The notes beneath the pieces are model-generated. The model searched no databases and was not told the DNA's origin. It saw only the letters and a list, made by a program, of their open reading frames with translations. Positions 51,128-59,866 of a DNA stretch of 64,000 nt are shown here, one piece after another. The position numbers were made by a program, and so were the translations under genes. The stretch covers positions 2,484,001 through 2,548,000 of the forward strand of contig NZ_CP007440.1 in assembly GCF_001579845.1 (NCBI RefSeq), read 5' to 3'. This DNA is from Rhodoplanes sp. Z2-YC6860 (GTDB lineage: Bacteria; Pseudomonadota; Alphaproteobacteria; Rhizobiales; Xanthobacteraceae). Position 1 is the stretch's first letter; every line of letters starts with the position of its first letter.

Positions 51128-51952
51128 CTACTTGGTCGCCTTGCCGCTCCAGAAGCAGAGCCGGATTTCGATCTGCCGCAGGATGAAGCTCAGGATCACG
51201 CCGGTGATGGCGATCAGCACCAGCACGGCGAACATCGAGGCGAGGTCGAGGCCGAAATTCGCCTGCAGGATCAGGACGCCGATGCCGGTCTTGGCGCCGA
51301 CGAACTCGCCGACGATGGCGCCGATCACAGCCAGCACGATGCCGGTGTTGAGGCCCGCCATGATGTAGGGCAGCGCGTTCGGCAACTGCACGTAGCGCAG
51401 CAACTGCATGCGCGAGCCGCACATCGCCTTGATCAGCGCGATGCGGTCGGAGTCGACGGCGCGCAAGCCTGCAATGGTGTTGACGAGGGTCGGGAACAGG
51501 CAGGTCAGCGCAACGATGATGACCTTCGACGAGATGCCGAAGCCGAACCACACGATCATCAGCGGCGCGATCGCCACCTTGGGCACGGTCTGCAGCGCGA
51601 CCACGTAAGGATAGACCAGCCGATCCAGCCAGGCGACCTGCACCATGGCGATGCCCAGCACGATCCCGCAGAACGATCCGATGGCGAAGCCGCCGAGGAT
51701 TTCGGTGAGCGTGACGGACAGGGCGTTGAGATAAATGCCGCTGGTCACACCGTCGTAGAGCGCGACCGCAATCGCCGAGGGAGTCGGAAACACATAGGGC
51801 TGCACGTCGAACAGGCGGAGGCCGCCTTCGATGATCAGCATCAGGACCGCAAACGAAATCAGGCCTTCCACCACGCGGCTCGCGCCCGCGCGCCAGCGGC
51901 TCGGCGCGACGGGCTGCGCTGTCTCGGGGCCGGTCGTGGTGATGTCCGCCAT
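51128..51952 (-). CDS. NitT/TauT-type ABC transporter permease
   Basis: 274 residues with about six membrane segments. The EAA-type loop is LRAVDSDRIALIKAMCGSRMQLLRYVQLPNALPYIMAGLNTGIVLAVIGAIVGEFVGA. It is the last gene of the binding protein-ATPase-permease set that ends the long minus-strand dioxygenase operon. Probably imports the compound that the operon degrades. Confidence 0.9.
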   Translation of the reverse strand: MADITTTGPETAQPVAPSRWRAGASRVVEGLISFAVLMLIIEGGLRLFDVQPYVFPTPSAIAVALYDGVTSGIYLNALSVTLTEILGGFAIGSFCGIVLGIAMVQVAWLDRLVYPYVVALQTVPKVAIAPLMIVWFGFGISSKVIIVALTCLFPTLVNTIAGLRAVDSDRIALIKAMCGSRMQLLRYVQLPNALPYIMAGLNTGIVLAVIGAIVGEFVGAKTGIGVLILQANFGLDLASMFAVLVLIAITGVILSFILRQIEIRLCFWSGKATK

Positions 51953-51961
51953 GATGCGTTC

Positions 51962-52756
51962 CTATGCGGCGGCGGCGAGATCGAGGTGGCGGCGGATTTC
52001 GGTCGAAAGCGCAGCGAGCGCGGGCGACGCGAGATCGATGAAGCTTCGCGGCCGTGGCGCAGGGTTTTCAAGCACCTCCATGATGCGGCCCGGCCGGGCC
52101 GACATCACGGCGATCCGGTCGGAGAGGAACACCGCCTCGCTGATCGAGTGGGTGATGAAGACCACGGTCTTGCCGCTCTCCATCCAGATGCGCTGCAATT
52201 CGCCGGCCATCTGCTCGCGGGTGATGGCGTCGAGCGCTGCGAACGGCTCGTCCATGATCAGGAGTTTCGGATCGTGCACCAGCGCGCGCACGATCGAGGC
52301 GCGGTGCTGCATGCCGCCGGAGAGCTCGTACGGATATTTCTTGCCGAAGTCGCCAAGCCCGGCCATGCGCAGCAGCGCCTGCGCCCGCTCGGTGGTTTCC
52401 TTGCGGTCGAGCTTCATCACGTCCATCGGCAGCAGCACGTTCTCCTCGATGGTGCGCCAGGGCAGCAGCACCGGCGCCTGGAACACGGCGCCGACGCCAC
52501 GCGAAGGGCCCACGATCTCGCGGCCTTCGACCGCGAGGCTGCCGCGCGTCGCGCGCTCGAGACCGAGAATGAGCTTGAGCAGACTGCTCTTGCCGCAACC
52601 GCTTGGCCCGACGACGGAGACGAATTCACCGTCGCGGACGTCGAGCGAGATGCCGCGCAGCGCTTCGACCGCGCCGGACGACGTCGGATAGGTCAGGCCT
52701 ACGCCGGATACGGTGAGCGCCGGCGAACGTGTCGCCGCGGTCGTTGCCATCGTCAT
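51962..52756 (-). CDS. NitT/TauT-type ABC transporter ATPase
   Basis: 264 residues. Walker A GPSGCGKS, Q-loop VFQAPVLLPW, signature LSGGMQHR, Walker B LLIMDEPFAALD and H-loop THS are all intact. ATG 52756 overlaps the binding-protein stop by 4 bp. Partner of the permease just downstream. Confidence 0.93.
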   Translation of the reverse strand: MTMATTAATRSPALTVSGVGLTYPTSSGAVEALRGISLDVRDGEFVSVVGPSGCGKSSLLKLILGLERATRGSLAVEGREIVGPSRGVGAVFQAPVLLPWRTIEENVLLPMDVMKLDRKETTERAQALLRMAGLGDFGKKYPYELSGGMQHRASIVRALVHDPKLLIMDEPFAALDAITREQMAGELQRIWMESGKTVVFITHSISEAVFLSDRIAVMSARPGRIMEVLENPAPRPRSFIDLASPALAALSTEIRRHLDLAAAA

Positions 52757-53820
52757 TGCGCGGGTGCGGCCTTGGCGGCGGCTTCGGCGAGGCCGATGTC
52801 GACCTTGTTCACGTCGGCGATCAGCGAGCCGTTGAAGAAATCCGCGAACTTGGTGTCCTCGGGCTTCAGTCCGAATTCCGGTCCGGCAAAGGCGATGAGC
52901 TTGTTCCAGTCGGCCTCGGTCATCTCGCCCCAGCGATGGCCGTCGTTCGGCTGCTTGAAGATCGAGAGCGTCTTCTCGATGGAGTGGGCGTCGTTACGCA
53001 GTGCCTGGGCGGTGTCGCCGGTCGGCGGCTTGAACATCGCATAGTAGTTGCGTGCCGCCGCAACGGGATTGAGCTGCGCAAACCGCGTGCTGAGCGCGAT
53101 GCCTTGCAGGCCGCGGACCACGAGATCGCGGTTGTTGGCGAGCAGCGCGTTGCTGGTAACGAACACGCCCGAGCAGACATCGGGCGCGAAGCTGCGGAAT
53201 TTCATTCCCAGGTTTTCGAGGCCGGCGATCGCGCCGATGAAATGCGAATAGGCATCGACCCGGCCGGATTTCAGCGCCACCATCGCGGCGGCGTCGGCGC
53301 CGACCGCGACGAACTGAATGGAGCCCGGATCGATGCCGGCCTCGCGGGCCTGCGCCTTCAATGTCGGAACGGTCCCGGCGGCGAGGCTCAGCACGCCGAC
53401 GGTCTTGCCCTTGAGGTCGGCCACGCTCTTGATCGGGCTGTCCTCGGGAACGACCGTGACGTAGGAGCCGTGGTAGTCGTGGCAGTAGACCACCGACAAA
53501 GGCAAGGTCGGCTGCTTCTTCTTCGAGGAGATGAATTCCAGGATGCCGATGTTACCGATGTGAGCGTCACCGGAGATCAGAAGCTGCAGGGTCGCAGCCG
53601 AGCCGGAGATGAAAAGGAACTCCGGATCGAGGCCGATCTTGTCGTAGAGGCCGGCGCCTTTGCCGGAGAAGCTGTAGGCATGATACGGCCGCGCGACCGG
53701 CGACGAATGCACGTATCGGATCTTCGACAGTGTCTGAGTTTGGGCTTGGGTTTGAGCCGACCATGGCGCGACAGTCAGGCCCGCGGCGGCCTGAAGAAAT
53801 CTTCGTCGATCGATGGTCAT
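52753..53820 (-). CDS. NitT/TauT-type ABC substrate-binding protein, Tat-type signal
   Basis: 355 residues. The N-terminus MTIDRRRFLQAAAGLTVAPWSAQTQAQ looks like a twin-arginine signal. The mature part is SsuA/TauA-like (KIRYVHSSPVARPYHAYSFSGKGAGLYDKIGLD; ADLKGKTVGVLSLAAGTVPTLKAQAREAGID). First gene of the ABC set, 110 bp after the TetR gene. The ligand may be the substrate of the linked ring-hydroxylating dioxygenase. Confidence 0.9.
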   Translation of the reverse strand: MTIDRRRFLQAAAGLTVAPWSAQTQAQTQTLSKIRYVHSSPVARPYHAYSFSGKGAGLYDKIGLDPEFLFISGSAATLQLLISGDAHIGNIGILEFISSKKKQPTLPLSVVYCHDYHGSYVTVVPEDSPIKSVADLKGKTVGVLSLAAGTVPTLKAQAREAGIDPGSIQFVAVGADAAAMVALKSGRVDAYSHFIGAIAGLENLGMKFRSFAPDVCSGVFVTSNALLANNRDLVVRGLQGIALSTRFAQLNPVAAARNYYAMFKPPTGDTAQALRNDAHSIEKTLSIFKQPNDGHRWGEMTEADWNKLIAFAGPEFGLKPEDTKFADFFNGSLIADVNKVDIGLAEAAAKAAPAQ

Positions 53821-53930
53821 GACTTCGCGTCCGGTGCCGGTTCCAACTCAGTGTAAGGTCGCCGGCAACAGTGTGGCAAGTTTGATGCCAATGTGCCGCA
53901 TAGCGGTGCGGCGTCTTCGATGAGGCCGGT

Positions 53931-54506
53931 TCAACGCTTGCCGGCAGGGCCGAGCAGGACGTTGCACATCGCGTTGGACAACCGCTCGATGTCACGGAGA
54001 TCGTTCAGGCGGCGGTTAATGACGAAGCCGTCGTAAGCCATGATGAACAGAGTCGACAGCGCATCGTGGTCGACTTGCACTTCGGGCAACGCGGCCTTCA
54101 GCATCCGCATCAGCCGCTCTTCCGTCCACTTCAAGAGCGGCACCGGCTTTGGCTGCGCCGGATCGGCGGAGGCAAGGGCCTCCATCAGGCTGTTGGTCAG
54201 GCCGATATTGGCGATCGGAATATCGCGCCACAGCCCGAGCAGCAGTGCGAACAATCGGTCGCGCGGCGATTTCAACTTGAGGATGCGCTTTTCGAGCTTT
54301 TCGAACGCGCCCTTGTGCCAGGGCTCGAACACCGCATAGAGCAGGTGAAGCTTCGAGGGAAAATACGAATAGAGACTGCTGACGCCGACGCCGGCGAGTT
54401 CCGCCACGTCCTGCAGCGTGGTGCTGTGATAGCCGCGCTCGGAAAACAGATCGTAGGCGCTGTCGAGGATCGCCTGCCGCACCTGCTTTTTCTTGACCTG
54501 CACCAC
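53931..54506 (-). CDS. TetR-family transcriptional regulator
   Basis: 191 residues, GTG start. The helix-turn-helix (KKKQVRQAILDSAYDLFSERGYHSTTLQDVAELAGVGVSSLYSYFPSKLHLLYAVF) is canonical. It lies 15 bp after the dioxygenase beta gene, inside the operon, so it probably autoregulates that operon in response to the aromatic or hydroxyacid substrate. Confidence 0.92.
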   Translation of the reverse strand: MVQVKKKQVRQAILDSAYDLFSERGYHSTTLQDVAELAGVGVSSLYSYFPSKLHLLYAVFEPWHKGAFEKLEKRILKLKSPRDRLFALLLGLWRDIPIANIGLTNSLMEALASADPAQPKPVPLLKWTEERLMRMLKAALPEVQVDHDALSTLFIMAYDGFVINRRLNDLRDIERLSNAMCNVLLGPAGKR

Positions 54507-54521
54507 GGCGCAATGCCTGCT

Positions 54522-55001
54522 CTATAGCGGAATGGCCATCGGCGAATGGACGCCGTCGCAATTCATCAACGCCACGCGCTTGAGCTTGATACGGAACGAG
54601 TCATCGTGCGGCGTCAGCTGGTAGGCGTGGCGGCCTGAATAGATGCGCTGCCGGTCGGCCTGATGCTCGACGCAGATGAAGGCCGCGTCCGCGGTGAACT
54701 CGCCGTCCTCGGCTTCCTTAGCCTCGATGTTGCTCACGAGATGTGTGGTGCGCGGCATCGGCGTCAGCACCAGCGCGCGCGCTTCGAGCAGCCGCTGTAC
54801 GCGCATCGAGAGGATCGCGTGGTCCTCGTACATGATCGACGCCACGTTCAGCGGATCGGTCTGGCCGGGCTGGCTCGGCATCCAGTAGATGCCCTGCGGC
54901 TCGTAGAGCTTGAGCCAGTCCTCGAACTGTCCGGCGTCGAGCAGGCGTGCCTCTTCGAGGAGGAACAATTCGATCCGGCGCTGCATCGCGTAGTCCAGCA
55001 T
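54522..55001 (-). CDS. Ring-hydroxylating dioxygenase beta subunit
   Basis: 159 residues from ATG 55001 (TGATG overlap with the alpha gene). The NTF2-like fold is shown by RRIELFLLEEARLLDAGQFEDWLKLYEPQGIYWMPS and SGRHAYQLTPHDDSFRIKLKRVALMNCDG. It is a structural partner of the catalytic alpha subunit. No dedicated reductase or ferredoxin gene is adjacent. Confidence 0.92.
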   Translation of the reverse strand: MLDYAMQRRIELFLLEEARLLDAGQFEDWLKLYEPQGIYWMPSQPGQTDPLNVASIMYEDHAILSMRVQRLLEARALVLTPMPRTTHLVSNIEAKEAEDGEFTADAAFICVEHQADRQRIYSGRHAYQLTPHDDSFRIKLKRVALMNCDGVHSPMAIPL

Positions 55002-56341
55002 CACGCAGCCTCGGCGGTGAGGTAGTTGACCCAGGCCTGGAACTGCACGCGCATAGGCATTTCGCTGGCGGCGCCCGAAAGCTGGCCCTCGGCGCCGCGG
55101 CTTTCCTGGCCGACGCCGCGCGAGAAGTCGATCCACGGCCCGACATCGCGGGCGAGGCCCTGCTGGCAGCGCTCCAGCATCTCGACGTCGTCGGAGAAGA
55201 TCATCGAGGCCGGCGAGCCCAATGTGCTGAGGAAGCGCACCGCGCGGTGGAACATCTCGTCCGGCGCGCCTTTGAGCTTGAAGCAGTGGATGCGCACCAT
55301 GGTGCGGTCGACGGAGAGCGGAATCGTCACGCGCATCTGCTGGTACTGCGCGTTGATGATCAGATTCGGATAGATGATGTTGTTGAAGCGGTTCATGCCG
55401 AGAACCTGCGCGGTCTTCTCCGCGCCGTGCCGCGCGGTGAGCGCGGCCCGGTAGCGTTCGGCCACGGGATCGGCCTTCTGGCTGACCATCACGCCCGCAT
55501 TGTAGATGTTGTTCATGTAGACGTGGCCGCCGGCATAGCCGTTGAGCTGGATGCCCTCCCACTCCTCGTAGCCGAGCCCGTTGGCGGCGAGCATCAGGCG
55601 CGTCTGGTCCTGGTCGAGGATCGAGGCGTTGGTCGGCGCGCGGCGCGCCGGCGCGACCGACGAACTGTGCACGAAACTCGGGTGGAAGATGTCGGCGGCA
55701 TTTTCCAGATGAAGCTTCCAGTTGCCGCGATACTCCAGCGTGAAGCTCGACTCCGCGATTTCGACCTCGCCGTCCGGCGCGCGATCCACAAGGTTGTCGA
55801 TCACTTCGGTCATCGGGCCGAGATGCTCGAGGAGTGGCTCGGGATTCTCATTCAACGTCGCGAAGACGAAGCCGCGATAGAGCGCGACCTTGCCGACGCG
55901 CTGCATGTGATTGCTGGGATCGTCGAAGCTGAAATTCTCCGGATAGCTCTTGCGGTGCGGCACCGAAGCCAGCGAGCCGTCGGGCCGGAACGCCCAGGCG
56001 TGATACGGGCAGCTGAAGATCTTGCTGCTGCCGCGATCGACCATGCAGATCCGCGCGCCGCGATGCGGACAGCGGTTTTGCAGCACGTAGATCTCGCCGT
56101 CGCTGTGCCGCGTCACCAGCACTTCGTATGAGGCGAGGCGGGTGCGGATGAAATCGCCTGGCTTCTTGAGCTGACTGTCGTGAGCGACGTAAATCCAGAG
56201 CTTGCTGAAGATGCGCTCCTGTTCCAGCGCAAACACCGCCGGGTCGGCATAGGCGCGGCGATGGACGTGGTCGGGCCGCACCAGGCTCTTGATGTCGTCA
56301 GGGGTCGGAAGCGTGGCTGACTGTTCCATATGATCGCCCAT
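55001..56341 (-). CDS. Ring-hydroxylating dioxygenase alpha (Rieske oxygenase) subunit
   Basis: 446 residues from ATG 56341, chosen because it overlaps the upstream stop by 1 nt; ATG 56329 is possible. Rieske ligands C91/H93 (CPHRGARICM) and C111/H114 (CPYHAWAF). The mononuclear iron site has H220 and H225 with bridging D217 (ENAADIFHPSFVH), and a late Asp in GPWIDFSRG. It adds O2 across, or hydroxylates, an aromatic ring. The substrate is unknown. The neighbouring D-tartrate dehydratase-like gene makes the pathway unusual. Confidence 0.93.
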   Translation of the reverse strand: MGDHMEQSATLPTPDDIKSLVRPDHVHRRAYADPAVFALEQERIFSKLWIYVAHDSQLKKPGDFIRTRLASYEVLVTRHSDGEIYVLQNRCPHRGARICMVDRGSSKIFSCPYHAWAFRPDGSLASVPHRKSYPENFSFDDPSNHMQRVGKVALYRGFVFATLNENPEPLLEHLGPMTEVIDNLVDRAPDGEVEIAESSFTLEYRGNWKLHLENAADIFHPSFVHSSSVAPARRAPTNASILDQDQTRLMLAANGLGYEEWEGIQLNGYAGGHVYMNNIYNAGVMVSQKADPVAERYRAALTARHGAEKTAQVLGMNRFNNIIYPNLIINAQYQQMRVTIPLSVDRTMVRIHCFKLKGAPDEMFHRAVRFLSTLGSPASMIFSDDVEMLERCQQGLARDVGPWIDFSRGVGQESRGAEGQLSGAASEMPMRVQFQAWVNYLTAEAA

Positions 56342-57510
56342 CAGTTCAGAAGATCGCCGAAGATTTCGGAAAACATCGGAAGCTGTTCGAAGCCCGCGCC
56401 GGGCGCGCTTCCGAGTGTGGCGCTGCCGTCGCTGACCGGCACATGCGCGGTGAGCTTGCCGAACAGCGTGGAGGTGTCCATCGCGACCTCGGCGAGGCCG
56501 AGCCCCAGCCCCGCGACCGCATTCATCGCCAGCAGATGGCCGGCATGCGGCGCGCAACGCTCGCGTGTCCATCCGTGCGCGTCGAGGTCGTCGAGAATGC
56601 GCAAATATTCGACGATGCCGTAGCTCAACGAAATATCGAATTGCAGCAAGTCGCGGTCCTTGCGCAGGCCGCCGTAACGAAGAAGATTGCGCGCGTCGTC
56701 GCGCGAGAACAGGTTCTCGCCGGTCGCAAACGGAATTGCGCTCTGCGCAATGACATCGCGATGCAGATCGAAATCGAGCGGGTGCACTGGCTCTTCGATC
56801 CAGGCAATCGGGTAGGGCTTCAGTGTTTCGAGATAGGACAAGGTCTTGGCGCGGTCGAAGGTGCCGTTGCCGTCGACCGCGAGCGCCATGCCGCGCTCAA
56901 GTACGCCGAATACGGTGTCGATGCGCTTGATATCCTCGGCAAGACTTGCGCCGCCGATCTTGATCTTGAAGCGGCGATGCCCTTGACCGATGGCGCGACG
57001 GATGTCATCGCAAAGACCTTCGACATCGTTAGAAGCCCTGTAGTGGCCGCCGCTGCAATAGATCGCGATCTTTGCGTGTTCGCCGGCGCTTGCTGCACCG
57101 TGGCGCTTGGCGAGGAGGCGCCACAGCGGCAGATCGGCCGATTTGGCGGCGAGGTCCCAGAGCGCCGCGTCGAGCATGCCGACCGCTCCGCTCCGCTCGC
57201 CGTGGCCGCCGGGCTTCTCGTCCTTCATCATCACGGCCCAGGCGCGATGCGGGTCGATGCCGCCGTGGCCGTCCGAATAGGCCCCCGGATCGGCCGCCAT
57301 CAGCCGCGGGATGAACCGCTCGCGCAGCAAGCCGCCATGGCCGTAGCGTCCGATCGAGTCGAACGCCAGGCCAACCAGAGGCTTGCCGTTCGTCCTCGCA
57401 TCGGTGTGCACCGCGACTACGCTTGCGGTCATGGCGTCGAAGCTAATGCTCGAGTTGCGCGTGGCCGATGACAGCTCGATCGTCCGTTCCCGGACGGCTG
57501 TGATACGCAT
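56341..57510 (-). CDS. D-tartrate dehydratase-like enolase-superfamily enzyme
   Basis: 389 residues. K182/K184 (RFKIKIGG), metal ligands D213, E239 and E265 (AVDGNG, WIEEPV, ATGENL) and H322 (CAPHAGH) are all present. From memory these positions and the length equal those of the D-tartrate dehydratase studied in Bradyrhizobium japonicum, as do DEKPGGHGERS and ATGENLFSRDDARNLLRYGG. It would dehydrate D-tartrate or a close hydroxyacid to oxaloacetate-type products. It is fused by 1-nt overlap to the dioxygenase alpha gene and 5 bp after the VOC gene. Confidence 0.88.
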   Translation of the reverse strand: MRITAVRERTIELSSATRNSSISFDAMTASVVAVHTDARTNGKPLVGLAFDSIGRYGHGGLLRERFIPRLMAADPGAYSDGHGGIDPHRAWAVMMKDEKPGGHGERSGAVGMLDAALWDLAAKSADLPLWRLLAKRHGAASAGEHAKIAIYCSGGHYRASNDVEGLCDDIRRAIGQGHRRFKIKIGGASLAEDIKRIDTVFGVLERGMALAVDGNGTFDRAKTLSYLETLKPYPIAWIEEPVHPLDFDLHRDVIAQSAIPFATGENLFSRDDARNLLRYGGLRKDRDLLQFDISLSYGIVEYLRILDDLDAHGWTRERCAPHAGHLLAMNAVAGLGLGLAEVAMDTSTLFGKLTAHVPVSDGSATLGSAPGAGFEQLPMFSEIFGDLLN

Positions 57511-57515
57511 CGGCT

Positions 57516-57908
57516 CTATTTGGCTTGCCGCCAGTCGTGCTCGGAGACATCGAACACGATGCCGTTGGTGTCCTTGTATTTCATCTCGGCGTCGACGCCG
57601 GGGTACGACGGGAGCTGCATGAAGAACTCGCCGCCGTGCTTCTTGATCTTCTCATCGGTCGTCTTCTGGTCGTCGACGACGAAGCCAAAGTGATGCAGCC
57701 CCGCCCAGTCCGGGCCGCCCTTGCTGCCCTTGGTACCTTCGGGGAATTGCAGCAGCGTCAGGTTCATGATGCCGTCCGACAGCGAGATCGCATTGCCGAT
57801 CGGCGCCTCGACTTTGCTGACGCGCTTGAGCTCGAAGACGTTCTCGTAGAAGGCCGCGGCCTTTTCGAGATCGGGGACTTGGATGGCGATGTGTCTGATC
57901 TTGGCCAT
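57516..57908 (-). CDS. VOC-family (glyoxalase/bleomycin-resistance fold) protein
   Basis: 130 residues. RHIAIQVPDLEKAAAFYENVFELKRV and GLHHFGFVVDD form the paired beta-alpha-beta units; H7, H72-H73 region and a late E (DVSEHDW) could bind metal. Reaction unknown (isomerase, lyase or dioxygenase-type). First gene of the long minus-strand operon, followed after 5 bp by the tartrate dehydratase-like gene. Confidence 0.88.
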   Translation of the reverse strand: MAKIRHIAIQVPDLEKAAAFYENVFELKRVSKVEAPIGNAISLSDGIMNLTLLQFPEGTKGSKGGPDWAGLHHFGFVVDDQKTTDEKIKKHGGEFFMQLPSYPGVDAEMKYKDTNGIVFDVSEHDWRQAK

Positions 57909-58093
57909 GATGTTCTCCGCAATGATCGGTGGCGCTTCCGATGATGCAGTGTAGCTCAGCAGCGAAGCAAATACAGTATTCGCGTCACAGAATCTTTTTC
58001 GGTTTTGAAGATGAAAATGCAGACGGCGAATCCTCGCGGCGCGATGCGGTGGCCGGCGCGAAGAAGTTGCCTTGGGTTACCGCCGCGATTTAA

Positions 58094-58107
58094 TTGATCT
58101 AAATCAT
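58094..58107. promoter_or_regulatory. FNR/FixK-type box
   Basis: TTGATCTAAATCAT differs by one base from the TTGAT-N4-ATCAA consensus. It lies in the 400-bp divergent gap between the VOC operon (start 57908) and the TRAP operon (start 58309), where it could give oxygen control to either. The remainder of the gap is A/T-richer than its surroundings and shows no ORF. Confidence 0.5.
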
Positions 58108-58308
58108 GATTTTATCCGACGGCAAGAGATCATCGTCACGTCCGGGGAGGCGTTTGCGGCCGACATCTTGGTGCGACGGTCGCGCTGCACCGCACAAGGC
58201 TGCGCGCCTAAATAAATGTCATGACTTGCACCGAAAGCGCCTTGACCGTATTCGCGCATACTAACATTGTTGAAATCTGTAATTCTGCAAAACCGAAGGA
58301 GATTACAG

Positions 58309-59298
58309 ATGTCCGCCTGGCAATGCCGGAATGTTCTCCATCGCCTTCAGGTTGCCGCTGCAGCACTGAGTTTTTGCGCGATCGTCGGCAGCGCCAAAGC
58401 CGAAGAGATCACGCTGAAGTCGGCAGTATTCGTGCCGCCCTCGACCACTTACGGAATTCCGTTCAAGCGCTTCGTCGATCACGTCAACGAGACCGGCAAG
58501 GGCGTGCTGCAGATCCGCATCGTCGGCGGTCCCGAGGCGGTGCCGGCCGACGGCCAGGCGCAGGCGGTCAAAAACGGCGTGCTCGATATCGCTGCGATCC
58601 CGCCGGCCTACTACAAGAGCGCGATGGTCGAGGGCGACGCGCAAATCCTCTCGAACATGACGGTTGCCGAGCAACGCAAGTCTGGCGGCTACGCGGCGCT
58701 GAACGCGATCGCCGGCGAGCGCATGAACTCCATGTATCTCACGACTTACGGCATCGGCGTGCCGTTCCATTTCTACGTCACCAAGGAAATGGCGATCACG
58801 AAGCCCGAAGACCTGAGCGGACTGCGTTTCCGCGGCCAGCCGAACTACAACGCTCTGTTCAAGCATTACGGCATCGCAGGCGTGAACATCGCTGCGCCCG
58901 AGGTTTACACCGCGCTGGAGCGTGGCACCGTGCAGGGCTATGGATGGCCGTTGTGGGGCATCAACGACTTCGGCTGGGAGAAGCTCACCAAGGTGCGCAT
59001 CGACCCGGGCTTCTACAACGTCGTCAACACCGTGCTGATGAACAAGAGCAAGTACGCGTCGCTGACGCCGGAGCAGAAAAAGGTGATCGACGACGCCGTG
59101 GTGTGGTTCGAGCAGGACGATCTCCGCTATACCGCCGAAAAGACCAAGGAAACGCTTGAGCTTCAGGCCAAGGCCGGCATCAAGACCGTCGACTTCGGTC
59201 CGGAGTTCAAAAAGCTCGCGGTCTCGCTCTATTGGGATGACCTCAAGAAGCTCAGCCCCGACGCGATGGCCAAGCTTCAGCCGCTCCTGACCAAGTGA
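58309..59298 (+). CDS. TRAP transporter solute-binding protein (DctP family)
   Basis: 329 residues from ATG 58309 with AAGGAG upstream; the frame from 58267 adds nothing. Signal segment LQVAAAALSFCAIVGSAKA, then EEITLKSAVFVPPSTTYGIPFKRFVDHVNETGKGVLQIRIVGG. The conserved RFRGQPNYNALFKHYG region contains the arginine that usually binds a carboxylate. First gene of the TRAP/molybdenum-hydroxylase operon, so its ligand is probably the hydroxylase substrate. Confidence 0.9.
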   Translation: MSAWQCRNVLHRLQVAAAALSFCAIVGSAKAEEITLKSAVFVPPSTTYGIPFKRFVDHVNETGKGVLQIRIVGGPEAVPADGQAQAVKNGVLDIAAIPPAYYKSAMVEGDAQILSNMTVAEQRKSGGYAALNAIAGERMNSMYLTTYGIGVPFHFYVTKEMAITKPEDLSGLRFRGQPNYNALFKHYGIAGVNIAAPEVYTALERGTVQGYGWPLWGINDFGWEKLTKVRIDPGFYNVVNTVLMNKSKYASLTPEQKKVIDDAVVWFEQDDLRYTAEKTKETLELQAKAGIKTVDFGPEFKKLAVSLYWDDLKKLSPDAMAKLQPLLTK

Positions 59299-59323
59299 GC
59301 GTCCCCTCCGTGATGCTTGGCGC

Positions 59324-59866
59324 ATGCGCCTGATCTTCTGGCTCAATGGATGGCTGGTGCGCATTCTGTGCGTGCTGGCCGTCATTGTGTTGTCGGCCAT
59401 GGCGCTGGGCGTCAGCGCCGAGGTGATCCTGCGGATGTTCAACTATCCGTCGATCATCGGCCTGATCGAGCTCACCGAATACGGTCTCTTCATCTCGACC
59501 TTCTTCGTCGCGCCATACCTGCTTCGCACCAACGAGCACATCCGGGTCGACATTGCGATGTCGCGGGTCGATCCCGCGGTCGCGCGGCGCTTCGAATACG
59601 GTGTGCTTCTCGCAATCATCGGAGTGTCGATCATCACCGGCGTGGTCGGCATGATGATCCTGATTAGCAATGTCCGGGACGGCACGCTGATCTTCAAGGA
59701 CCTGATCATCCCGCAGTGGTGGCTCGACTGGATCATTCCGCTCACCTCGCTGGTGATGGCGCTGCAGGCGCTGGAGATGCTGATCGACCAGATGAATGCG
59801 CCGACAACGGTCCGCCATGAAGCGTCCGAGCACATTCCGGGCATCCAGCCGGGAGAGCTGCCGTGA
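59324..59866 (+). CDS. TRAP transporter small membrane subunit (DctQ)
   Basis: 180 residues with four membrane segments (VRILCVLAVIVLSAMALGVSAEVILR; LTEYGLFISTFFVAPYLLR; LLAIIGVSIITGVVGMMILI; LDWIIPLTSLVMALQALEMLI). The NEHIRVDIAMSRVDP loop is typical of DctQ. Overlaps dctM by 4 bp. Confidence 0.92.
   Translation: MRLIFWLNGWLVRILCVLAVIVLSAMALGVSAEVILRMFNYPSIIGLIELTEYGLFISTFFVAPYLLRTNEHIRVDIAMSRVDPAVARRFEYGVLLAIIGVSIITGVVGMMILISNVRDGTLIFKDLIIPQWWLDWIIPLTSLVMALQALEMLIDQMNAPTTVRHEASEHIPGIQPGELP

Noticed and set aside
54522-55562. Longer frame upstream of the dioxygenase beta gene
   Set aside because: The extra part is antiparallel shadow within the alpha gene; ATG 55001 overlaps the alpha stop as expected for a coupled pair.
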